This document shows, piece after piece, positions 27,910 to 34,763 of a stretch of DNA of 53,035 nt (position 1 is the stretch's first letter; every line of letters starts with the position of its first letter). A model generated the notes under the pieces. The model was given only the letters and a program-made list of their open reading frames with translations. It ran no database searches and was not told the DNA's origin. The DNA comes from Bacillota bacterium (lineage in GTDB: Bacteria > Bacillota > Clostridia > Christensenellales > UBA1242), in assembly GCA_009780065.1 (NCBI GenBank), contig WRAS01000008.1, positions 1 to 53,035 of the forward strand. Direction: 5' to 3'. The translations under genes were made by a program, and so were the position numbers.

Positions 27910-28491
27910 TCAAGTATTTTCAATCAATTCCATGTACCTAAAACAATATGTCATATGATCGTTGACCATGCCAATCGCCTGCATCCATGCGTAAATAATG
28001 GTGCTGCCAACGAATTTGAAGCCACGCTTTAATAGATCCTTGCTGATGGCATCACTTAGAGGTGTTTTGGCGGGAATTTCATCGATGGTATTAAAACTGT
28101 TAACAATTGTTTTATTATCCACGAACGCCCAAATGTATTTCGAGAAAGTGCCGAATTCTTTTTGGATTTCCAAAACCCGTTTAGCGTTATTGATAATTGC
28201 ACGAATTTTCAATTGGTTGCGGACTATGCCCGCGTCCTGCATTAATGATTCGTATTTTGCCTCGTCATAGTTTGCAACTGTCTCAATGTCAAAGTTATCA
28301 AAAGCACGTTCGAAATTTTGTTGCTTGTGCAAAATTGTACGCCACATAAGACCAGCCTGCATTAAATCAAGACTTAGTTTTGCAAATAATTTTTGGTCGT
28401 CATATACGGGCACGCCCCAGACCGTATCATGGTATTTGATCATTCTTTCGTCGCCGTCCGGCCATGGGCAGCGTTGTATATTGTCTTTCAT
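27910..28491 (-). CDS. tag: DNA-3-methyladenine glycosylase I
   Basis: 193 aa, normal length. Removes 3-methyladenine from alkylated DNA. RCPWPDGDERMIKYHDTVWG (start), then LMQAGLMWRTIL, FKFVGSTIIYAWMQAIGMVNDH and HMTYC match Tag. The zinc ligands of the family (Cys near the start, His of YHD, and H-x-x-x-C near the end) are all present. Leaderless: TATAAT (28498-28503) is six bases before ATG and TTGGCA (28521-28526) 17 bp further. Confidence 0.95.
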   Translation of the reverse strand: MKDNIQRCPWPDGDERMIKYHDTVWGVPVYDDQKLFAKLSLDLMQAGLMWRTILHKQQNFERAFDNFDIETVANYDEAKYESLMQDAGIVRNQLKIRAIINNAKRVLEIQKEFGTFSKYIWAFVDNKTIVNSFNTIDEIPAKTPLSDAISKDLLKRGFKFVGSTIIYAWMQAIGMVNDHMTYCFRYMELIENT

Positions 28492-28497
28492 GTATAA

Positions 28498-28548
28498 ATT
28501 ATATCAGTATGTTTCAAAGTTGCCAAATTTTTTTCGATGTGATACAAT
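28498..28548. promoter_or_regulatory. Back-to-back promoters of tag and pnuC sharing one -35 box
   Basis: The 7-mer TTGCCAA at 28520-28526 reads TTGCCA for pnuC (plus; -10 TACAAT at 28543-28548) and TTGGCA for tag (minus; -10 TATAAT at 28498-28503). Both spacers are 17 bp. The two polymerases would exclude each other. Confidence 0.7.
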
Positions 28549-28590
28549 GGCCGATTATGCATCACTTTATTGTCTATCTGTAACTGGATT

Positions 28591-28639
28591 CTCCTTTTAT
28601 AAATTAGTCAGAATATGCGTTTTGAGCGCCCAAAAGGAG
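28591..28639 (+). promoter_or_regulatory. Candidate SD-sequestering leader of pnuC
   Basis: The roughly 95-nt 5' leader contains CTCCTTTT (28591-28598), an exact 8-nt complement of the RBS AAAAGGAG (28632-28639). A small GCG/CGC hairpin lies between. Pairing would hide the RBS, so this may be a translational riboswitch or thermosensor. pnuC genes are riboswitch-controlled in several bacteria, but I cannot match a known class. Confidence 0.45.
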
Positions 28640-28650
28640 TCTATTTATAC

Positions 28651-29391
28651 ATGGCAGGCAGGAGAAAATTTTTCAAAGACTTTTCCAAAGGATGGAACAA
28701 ATTCGAAATATCAATGTTGGTGATTGGTATTGTCGTACCAATTATTCTTGCAATATTTTTTGATAGCAGTTTTTTAGAAACAATTACCAGTATTTTATTT
28801 ATCACAGCGATGTTATTAATTGCAAAAGCAAAAGTCTCTGGATTCTTTTTGGCGCTGGTCGCGTATACGTTGTACGTAATTGTATCGTTCCAAAAAGGTT
28901 TGTTTGGCGAGGTTATAACAATAGGCCTGTTTTCGATTCCCATTACAATATGGACAATTTTATCGTGGTTACGCAAGTGCAAACAATGCCGTCAAGGCGA
29001 AAAAGAAAAATCAACAGTTCAAATCGAAGGCGTCAAATACAAAGAGCTATCGCTGGTGATTTTTTCACAGATTGTTATGGGTGTTGGATATTTCTTTTTG
29101 TTAAGGGCGTTGGGCACCAATTTCCTTTTATTGTCAACAATTACACTTGCCGTTAATGTTATGGGCGATTATTTATGTGCAAGACGAAATATCCTGGGAC
29201 CATTTTTTTATGTTATATACGACGCATTGACGATAGCATTATGGATGATGGTATTTTTAAGCGGCGTAACCAGTGCAATCGTCATAGTATTTATGCAAGT
29301 AATTACTTTTGTGAACGATACATACGGAACAATTAATTGGGCAAAGATTTCAAAAAAGAATATGGAAGTACAGGAGTCCGAAAATGGTTAA
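28651..29391 (+). CDS. pnuC: PnuC-family nicotinamide riboside/mononucleotide transporter
   Basis: 246 aa from ATG 28651, which has AAAAGGAG upstream; the in-frame ATG at 28615 has none. About seven membrane segments. The conserved C-terminal part (NVMGDYLCARRNILGP, YDALTIALW, VNDTYGTINW) is typical of PnuC, which takes up vitamin B3 riboside by facilitated diffusion for NAD synthesis. No NAD-salvage partner adjoins. A possible RBS-sequestering leader precedes it. Confidence 0.85.
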   Translation: MAGRRKFFKDFSKGWNKFEISMLVIGIVVPIILAIFFDSSFLETITSILFITAMLLIAKAKVSGFFLALVAYTLYVIVSFQKGLFGEVITIGLFSIPITIWTILSWLRKCKQCRQGEKEKSTVQIEGVKYKELSLVIFSQIVMGVGYFFLLRALGTNFLLLSTITLAVNVMGDYLCARRNILGPFFYVIYDALTIALWMMVFLSGVTSAIVIVFMQVITFVNDTYGTINWAKISKKNMEVQESENG

Positions 29392-29447
29392 GTGTGAGTC
29401 ACTTATTCAACAGCGAACTTTGAAACCCGATTGCAGGATGCAATCAT

Positions 29448-29960
29448 CTATAATGGCAACTGGTTTAATAATCTTTCAAGATGGCTAGAAAGCAGAAAGC
29501 GGAAATAATAACTTTTTTGTTCTGCATCCCTTATAACAAATTCGGTTTCCTCATCTAACTTTTCGATTTGCCATTTGTTTGTGATTCGTATTTCTAGAAT
29601 ATTGTCTGTATCTTTCGTAACAAAGATAAATTTATTATCCACAAAAACAACAGAACCTTCCAAGCCATCTGTCCGTATTCTGCGTGTGTGAACTCCCGTT
29701 CCCGCCATAATTGGACCGCCACGACTGCGAGTACCCTGAACTATGCGGTATGTTCTTTTTATTTCACCATTAGATTCCAATTCTAGTTGATACGCAAACC
29801 TAGCATAAAACTTGTTCGAATCAAAGTTTTGTACCATGTTCCTAATACGGTTTTCATCTGCTCTTGCATGTCCAGCCATTCGCCGAAAAACAATTACATT
29901 AACAACGATGATTGCTAATATTAAGAACCCTATTGTTCCACCAATTATTGCTCCTACCAT
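29448..29960 (-). CDS. Hypothetical single-pass membrane protein
   Basis: 170 aa: N-terminal membrane segment (residues 3-27), then a basic linker and a soluble beta-rich domain (RFAYQLELESNGEIKRTYRIV, VVFVDNKFIFVT). The fold hints at a PH- or YcxB-like domain but no family is certain. Promoter ATGACA (29990-29995), 17 bp, TAATAT (29967-29972), then six bases to ATG: leaderless. Convergent with pnuC. Confidence 0.65.
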   Translation of the reverse strand: MVGAIIGGTIGFLILAIIVVNVIVFRRMAGHARADENRIRNMVQNFDSNKFYARFAYQLELESNGEIKRTYRIVQGTRSRGGPIMAGTGVHTRRIRTDGLEGSVVFVDNKFIFVTKDTDNILEIRITNKWQIEKLDEETEFVIRDAEQKSYYFRFLLSSHLERLLNQLPL

Positions 29961-30052
29961 GTAATGATATTACAATATTTTAAAGAAAATGTCATCACAA
30001 AAAAAGACCGTTTAACATTTGTGATGATACACCTAAAAGCAGTTCTTGATTT

Positions 30053-30106
30053 CCCAAACTTGATTTTGCGACACAAACTTGAATTTGCGGAATAATCAAG
30101 TTTTGG
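30053..30106. repeat. Short direct and inverted repeats between genes
   Basis: Two direct copies, CAAACTTGATTTTGCG and CAAACTTGAATTTGCG, are followed by the inverted segment AATCAAGTTTTGG, so either copy can form a hairpin with it. Lies in the 171-bp gap 29961-30131. Could be a terminator remnant or operator cluster. Confidence 0.5.
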
Positions 30107-30131
30107 CATCTACTCACATCAATAAAACAAT

Positions 30132-30656
30132 TTAGACTTCTCTAGAAGGTGATTTTGGTTTATTAACTGTCAAGTGTTTCAATCGCTCTGTTCTTTGCTC
30201 GTTAAATGGATCGACTAAATTAATAAGCTGAGTTTCAGGATCTATTCCTAGAGTTCTTATTGTATTACTCAACGCACAACAAGAAGACCAAACACTATTT
30301 TTTATCTCACTCACATCATCACCAACGATTGGTTTACCATTGTGATCTACATAAACAAATACCATTTTATCACCGACACTCTTTTCTACTTGTAAATGCT
30401 TAGGTAAAGTTGTAGGGCTGATTTTGTGAGGAGGTCGTTTTTCACCATAATAGTCATACCATTCTTGATCATATCCATCGTCATTATCTTCTTGAATCAG
30501 GAATTTTTCAATAATTCTATCACCAGTTCCTGCCGTTTGTTGAATAAAAAAATTTCCATCTTTTGTAAACATTGGAAGCGCAAACAAAAGGTTGCCTTCA
30601 CCCATGCTTTGACCAATCTTAGTATACCCACTTAATAAATATTTTTCGTTTTTCAT
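30132..30656 (-). CDS. Hypothetical protein
   Basis: 174 aa from ATG 30656. The frame is open further upstream only because it runs through tRNA-Leu. TATAAT (30663-30668) lies six bases before this ATG with TTGTAT 18 bp beyond, a leaderless arrangement. No membrane segment; mixed alpha/beta, acidic centre (EDNDDGYDQEWYDYYGEKR). MVFVYVDHNGKPIVGDDVSEIKNSVW looks like a small conserved domain I cannot name. Function unknown. Confidence 0.7.
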   Translation of the reverse strand: MKNEKYLLSGYTKIGQSMGEGNLLFALPMFTKDGNFFIQQTAGTGDRIIEKFLIQEDNDDGYDQEWYDYYGEKRPPHKISPTTLPKHLQVEKSVGDKMVFVYVDHNGKPIVGDDVSEIKNSVWSSCCALSNTIRTLGIDPETQLINLVDPFNEQRTERLKHLTVNKPKSPSREV

Positions 30657-30800
30657 AAAAATATTATAGCATAAGCTATACATCCAATACAATACTAACA
30701 GCAACTTTTGTTGAGTTCTATTCGTTCGTTCTATTTCAAGCGGTGTCAATATTCCCAAACAAGTCAATAACTTCCGCGACTGACTTTTGTCTATTTCTTT

Positions 30801-30886
30801 TGGTGGCCGGGGTGGGACTTGAACCCACACGTTGTTGCCAACAGCGGATTTTGAGTCCGCCGCGTCTGCCATTCCACCACCCGGCC
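30801..30886 (-). tRNA. tRNA-Leu (CAA)
   Basis: 86 nt with encoded CCA. Acceptor GGCCGGG pairs with CCCGGCC, discriminator A. Long variable arm (GTTGGCAACAAC) as in class II tRNA. Anticodon loop CTCAAAA gives CAA, decoding UUG. Confidence 0.96.
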
Positions 30887-30922
30887 AGGTTGTGTAACAT
30901 TAGAGTTTAGCAAATTTATATA

Positions 30923-31270
30923 TCACTTTGCAAGTAAAATCTTTATGAGATCCATATTCATTTTTACCTTTGCATCTTTTTCTGTGGAGATATTATTGTG
31001 CATTAGACCCATTATGATTGGTGTCATGTAAACCTTTTCGTCTATGAGGGTTCGGTAAAGATTATTACTGGATTCCATGTCGCCGATTTTGGCGTAGCAT
31101 TTTGCCAAAAAAATTTTCAAAGCTATTTGTTTTTGTGGTTTTGACGCACAAAGTTCCAGGGCACGAGAGGCACTGGCAATTGCATCTTTTATTTTATTTG
31201 TTTTGTAAAATATTTCTGCGCGGCTGATATGATGTTCCAGTTCGCCGAATGGATAGACAATGTTTCTCAT
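30923..31270 (-). CDS. Small TPR-like protein
   Basis: 115 aa, all helical. Two tetratricopeptide-like helix pairs: AEIFYKTNKIKDAIASASRALEL and IFLAKCYAKIGDMESSNNLYR. Follows the HipA-like gene by 9 bp with no promoter between, so they are probably co-transcribed. Likely a protein-interaction helper; partner unknown. Confidence 0.7.
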   Translation of the reverse strand: MRNIVYPFGELEHHISRAEIFYKTNKIKDAIASASRALELCASKPQKQIALKIFLAKCYAKIGDMESSNNLYRTLIDEKVYMTPIIMGLMHNNISTEKDAKVKMNMDLIKILLAK

Positions 31271-31279
31271 TACATATAT

Positions 31280-32209
31280 TTATGCCTTGGCGTATGTTTC
31301 TTGCATAACTTTGGCACGCCAAATGTAATCGCTGTAAGCTTTTCCAGATGCATATTGAAGACCGCTTGTGTCTGCGTCTATATTGCTTAGAACAAGGCCG
31401 TTTGCGCCGACATTTATACCACGGATTACATGTTCACGTGGATCATCAGGTTTCACGTATTTTCCAAGACCGCGGAAATCACAAAGATCTTTAAATTGTG
31501 AAGAATCCAAAAATTTCAGTTTTTCCATAAAGTTGCTGACACTTTGTGAGAATTTTTTCGAACGTTTCATATATCCGATATTAGTTGTAATTGGCAGACT
31601 TTTTATATAGTCTCTTTGCAAGTCACTGAATAACACGGTTGATTCCATGTCAAAAACAGGTGCCATTTTGTCTGTTTTGTTTTCTTCTTGGATTACTTCG
31701 ACGTTATAACTGTTACTGGAATCGCTTTTCCCTATAAAAGCACTAAACAACCAATTTTCGGCAAATTGTTTTTGAAATTCCTCGGTTGTCATTTTGTCTA
31801 TGTACTTAATCAATTCTTCGAAATTAAGTCCCAGAAAACATTTGTCTGGTTTGGTTCCATCAAATTTGTATAACCTAGGGTCTTTTTCAGTGTCTGGGAA
31901 TTTTAATACCGTGCGGGCAAGTTTCAAAGATTGACCTTCTGCTATAAAAACTTCGGATGCGACCCCTCTTGCTTTCATCCCTATGTCATTTGTCGCAATT
32001 GCAAATTCATTTTTCGCAACATCCGCACCCAGCAGTTGGCCAACTTTGCTGTTGAATACTTCGGACAGGGCGTATTGAAAACCACATTCTTTGAACATCC
32101 TTGCTTTGCCGTCTGGCTCGCAAAAAATTGGATGCTTTGTTCTACCTGTTGCAGAATGCCCTTGCGGTTTCTGGCTTGTTAAATCTATTAATCCATAGAT
32201 CTCTTCCAT
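31280..32209 (-). CDS. HipA-like (degenerate kinase-fold) protein
   Basis: 309 aa. Features resembling HipA_C-type kinases: an N-terminal KECGFQYALSEVFNSKVGQLLGADVA helix region (compare the E-x-x-x-x-x-LA-x-x-LG-x-x-VA of HipA), SAFIGKSDSSNSYNVEV where the family has IGN-D-R-H-x-x-N, and KMAPVFDMESTVLF where it has L-A-P-x-Y-D. The catalytic-loop Asp and Asn are kept but Arg-His are replaced, so activity is doubtful. No HipB-like HTH neighbour; a TPR protein follows. Promoter is consensus (TTGACA-17-TATAAT), seven bases from ATG: leaderless. Assignment is by eye and tentative. Confidence 0.5.
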   Translation of the reverse strand: MEEIYGLIDLTSQKPQGHSATGRTKHPIFCEPDGKARMFKECGFQYALSEVFNSKVGQLLGADVAKNEFAIATNDIGMKARGVASEVFIAEGQSLKLARTVLKFPDTEKDPRLYKFDGTKPDKCFLGLNFEELIKYIDKMTTEEFQKQFAENWLFSAFIGKSDSSNSYNVEVIQEENKTDKMAPVFDMESTVLFSDLQRDYIKSLPITTNIGYMKRSKKFSQSVSNFMEKLKFLDSSQFKDLCDFRGLGKYVKPDDPREHVIRGINVGANGLVLSNIDADTSGLQYASGKAYSDYIWRAKVMQETYAKA

Positions 32210-32216
32210 AATAATT

Positions 32217-32264
32217 ATTATATCATTTTGGCGTCAATTTGTCAATATAGTGCAAATATATATA
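32217..32264. promoter_or_regulatory. Back-to-back promoters sharing one -35 box
   Basis: TTGTCAA at 32239-32245 reads TTGACA on the minus strand (17 bp from TATAAT 32217-32222, for the HipA-like gene) and TTGTCA on the plus strand (with a TATATG/TATGAT box at about 32255-32262, for the YkvI-like gene). Same design as at 28498-28548. Confidence 0.65.
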
Positions 32265-32268
32265 TGAT

Positions 32269-33201
32269 GTGATTGCGATTGCATTATTAATAATAAGCGC
32301 GATAATTGGCGCAGGTTTTGTCAGCGGTGCCGAGATTTTACGATTTTTCGGACAAAGTCAGATACCAATATTTTTGATTGCGCCTCTTTCCGGATTATTT
32401 CTATTCTTTGTTCAAATGATGGGTGTTTATTTAAACGAAAAAAAGTTTCATCATCGCAATGTAATTTTTTTGCCAATTTATTTTGTTTTTTATGTCGCAA
32501 TGACGGCTGCGTTGTTACATTTGATTGGATTTTTGGGAACATTGGTTGCGTTGGGTTTTTGTATTGCGATTGTTATATTTGGCTTTGACAAGTTAATGGG
32601 ATTTAATAAATATCTTATTTATCTAATTATCGCGGTTCTGCTATTCACAGTGATCCCCAATGTTAGATTTTCACATCCAACAGGCGATGCAACAACGATA
32701 GCAACCTTCGCGTCTATTATTTTATTTGGCGGATTAAACAGTATATTGTTTCCAATTTTTAAGCGATCAAGAGAACGATATAGTTTGAAAACAACAATAA
32801 TTGCTTGCGCAATTGCATCTGGGGTTCTTTGCATTCTTGTATTTTTAATGTTGTCGTCCATTAATCATGATACAACCAATCCCTTTCCTATTTTAGACCT
32901 TGGGAATAACTTCTTTGTCTTAGCCTCAATTTTTCTGGCGGTCTTCTCGTCCCAGTTTATTTCTTTGTTCAACATTGATACAGAAATCAAGATTCAAAAA
33001 AAGTACCGCATTTTGGTACTTTCGTTAATTAGTGTTTTTGCATTAATTTTCGCTGGATTTGGTTTTACCACAATAGTGTCAAGAGTTTACCCTATAATCG
33101 GAATATTTATGATTTTCTATTTAATTACTTCTTGCGCGATTTGTTTGATTCTTTCACGAAAGAACCGGCGTCAAAGTCAGTTGAAGGAGAATCTGTTGTA
33201 G
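32269..33201 (+). CDS. YkvI-like membrane transporter
   Basis: 310 aa from a GTG; no ATG is in frame nearby. About ten membrane segments. Opens IISAIIGAGFVSGAEILRFFG, the hallmark of the YkvI branch of the APC superfamily, whose unwound GAGFxSG segment binds substrate; the substrate is unknown. The divergent promoter is so close that the transcript would be leaderless or nearly so. The last 77 bp overlap the end of yajC on the other strand. Confidence 0.8.
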   Translation: MIAIALLIISAIIGAGFVSGAEILRFFGQSQIPIFLIAPLSGLFLFFVQMMGVYLNEKKFHHRNVIFLPIYFVFYVAMTAALLHLIGFLGTLVALGFCIAIVIFGFDKLMGFNKYLIYLIIAVLLFTVIPNVRFSHPTGDATTIATFASIILFGGLNSILFPIFKRSRERYSLKTTIIACAIASGVLCILVFLMLSSINHDTTNPFPILDLGNNFFVLASIFLAVFSSQFISLFNIDTEIKIQKKYRILVLSLISVFALIFAGFGFTTIVSRVYPIIGIFMIFYLITSCAICLILSRKNRRQSQLKENLL

Positions 33202-33571
33202 CAGGCGTCAAGGGGGTACTGTGTGTTGGTGTCATAGTAGATGTTGGTTCATCAATAAACGATATAATTGCATTAACATCAAACAATTGGTACGAAACGT
33301 TATTTCCGTAGCCAGTTTCAATAAGAACTGTTTTTGTGGTTTCATCTTCTTGGCGAATTTCTTTGATTCGACCTATACAACCGCCTGCAGTTTTTACACG
33401 CATACCCGGACGCATCTTGTCTTGCATTGTTTCGCGGTGTGCCACCATCTGGCGTTGTTGCCGAGAACGCATTATCATCATAACCACCATCATAAGCACG
33501 ATCGCACCCAACAAAATAAAAGTCATCACATTAAAGCCATCATTACCATTTTCCAAAAGCAAATTTGTCAT
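33125..33571 (-). CDS. yajC: YajC preprotein translocase subunit
   Basis: 148 aa: short external N-terminus, one membrane segment (about 16-35), then the conserved RQQRQMVAHRETMQDKMRPGMRVKTAGGCIGRIKEI and VLIETG...VSYQLFDVNAI blocks. YajC assists SecDF with protein export. A Ser/Thr/Pro-rich C-terminal extension of about 35 aa is coded antisense to the end of the YkvI-like gene. Consensus promoter (TTGACA 33613-33618, 17 bp, TAATAT 33590-33595) and RBS GGAGG. Confidence 0.92.
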   Translation of the reverse strand: MTNLLLENGNDGFNVMTFILLGAIVLMMVVMMIMRSRQQRQMVAHRETMQDKMRPGMRVKTAGGCIGRIKEIRQEDETTKTVLIETGYGNNVSYQLFDVNAIISFIDEPTSTMTPTHSTPLTPATTDSPSTDFDAGSFVKESNKSRKK

Positions 33572-33589
33572 TTCGACCTCCGATGAACA

Positions 33590-33618
33590 ATATTACAGGC
33601 ATACTATCCGCATGTCAA
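33590..33618 (-). promoter_or_regulatory. yajC promoter
   Basis: TTGACA, 17-bp spacer, TAATAT on the minus strand, followed by GGAGG before ATG 33571. The spacer and -35 lie between yajC and the gpsA stop at 33620. Confidence 0.75.
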
Positions 33619-33619
33619 G

Positions 33620-34711
33620 TTAAACCTTTTTATCACCGAATTCACTGGTGTTCTCGCGCATAAAGATTTCGCGGAATCCAACAAATGGGTCTTTGTCTTT
33701 ATGAAGAACTTCGTACACCAAAGTTGTTATTGGCATGGGCACATTATATTTTTGTGCAAGGTTGTGCAATGCCTTGGATGTTGCAACACCCTCTGCCAAT
33801 TTAAGTTGTCTTAGGGTGCATGTCATGTCATTACATTGGTTTATGTTGGCACCGCCCTTGAAACATTCTGATTTAATGTTTTCACATTTTTTCTGTTTGA
33901 TATATTCCATAATCGCTTCACCAAAACGACGATTGTTGGAATTGCGCGAAAACAACGTGGCTTCGAAATCGCCAAGGTGACTAAGACCGTATGCGGTTTG
34001 CTTTTTACCGCCCATAGCGACTATTAGTTTAGAAACCTCGTGTACACCACGCGCCATAAGTGCGCCTTTTAAACTTTGCAATTTTGCACCATCCAAGATA
34101 CCTGCGGCGATACCGAAGACGTTTTTGGCACTGGCACCCACTTCTGCCCCTATCAAATCGTCGCCAACATACAGTTTCATTGAGGCAGATTTAAAGTTGT
34201 CCACCACGCGCTGTGAGATTTCAATGTCTTCGCCGTCTATTATCATTACACCGGGTTGGCCGTCAAGAAATTCCTGGATATGCCCTGGCCCCACCCAAAC
34301 ACAAATCGAATTATTTTTTGCACCAGCAGCGTCCAGTTCACGTCGCATAATTTGGGAAAGGGTTTCGTATGTTTTGTCGTCAATGCCCTTCATACAAAGA
34401 ATGAACGTTTTGTGTTCCTTTATCTTTAACAGTTCTTGTGCGATTTTTTTTGTAAGGTCCCGCATGCCTTGGGCACTGATAATTATAAAAATGTAATCAG
34501 AGAATTCCAGTGAATTTTTAAGGTCACTGGAAAGTTGTACGTTTTCCGGTAATTTCCAAAAGTCGTTTTCCCGTTTTGCTTCCAGTTCGTCATACATCGG
34601 ATCACCCGCACGCCCCCACATAATAACATTGTTTTTCAGCACGGTGGATTGATACCATGAATGAAATGACGCCCAGCGTCCGCATCCAAGTACAGTAATA
34701 TTTTTAGCCAT
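33620..34711 (-). CDS. gpsA: Glycerol-3-phosphate dehydrogenase [NAD(P)+]
   Basis: 363 aa, slightly longer than the usual 330-340. Makes sn-glycerol 3-phosphate from DHAP for phospholipids. The Rossmann start is unusual, GCGRWASFHSWY instead of GxGxWGTALA. Retained: catalytic Lys in ASAKNVFGIAAGI, SHLGDFEATLFS and SNNRRFGE near the substrate site. A perfect 15-bp palindrome GACAAATAATTTGTC lies at 34742-34756, between gpsA and the upstream RCC1 gene, and could be an operator. Divergent enough that NAD versus NADP preference is unclear. Confidence 0.88.
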   Translation of the reverse strand: MAKNITVLGCGRWASFHSWYQSTVLKNNVIMWGRAGDPMYDELEAKRENDFWKLPENVQLSSDLKNSLEFSDYIFIIISAQGMRDLTKKIAQELLKIKEHKTFILCMKGIDDKTYETLSQIMRRELDAAGAKNNSICVWVGPGHIQEFLDGQPGVMIIDGEDIEISQRVVDNFKSASMKLYVGDDLIGAEVGASAKNVFGIAAGILDGAKLQSLKGALMARGVHEVSKLIVAMGGKKQTAYGLSHLGDFEATLFSRNSNNRRFGEAIMEYIKQKKCENIKSECFKGGANINQCNDMTCTLRQLKLAEGVATSKALHNLAQKYNVPMPITTLVYEVLHKDKDPFVGFREIFMRENTSEFGDKKV

Positions 34712-34763
34712 GTAGAGAGTTTATCATAAAGTGTTGTGATGGACAAATAATTTGTCGTGGGAA

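Noticed and set aside
30657-30872. Upstream extension of the 30132 gene, starting with an ADAADSKSAVG-type sequence
   Set aside because: This is a translation of tRNA-Leu (30801-30886), a known false-ORF pattern; the real start is ATG 30656 behind a good promoter.
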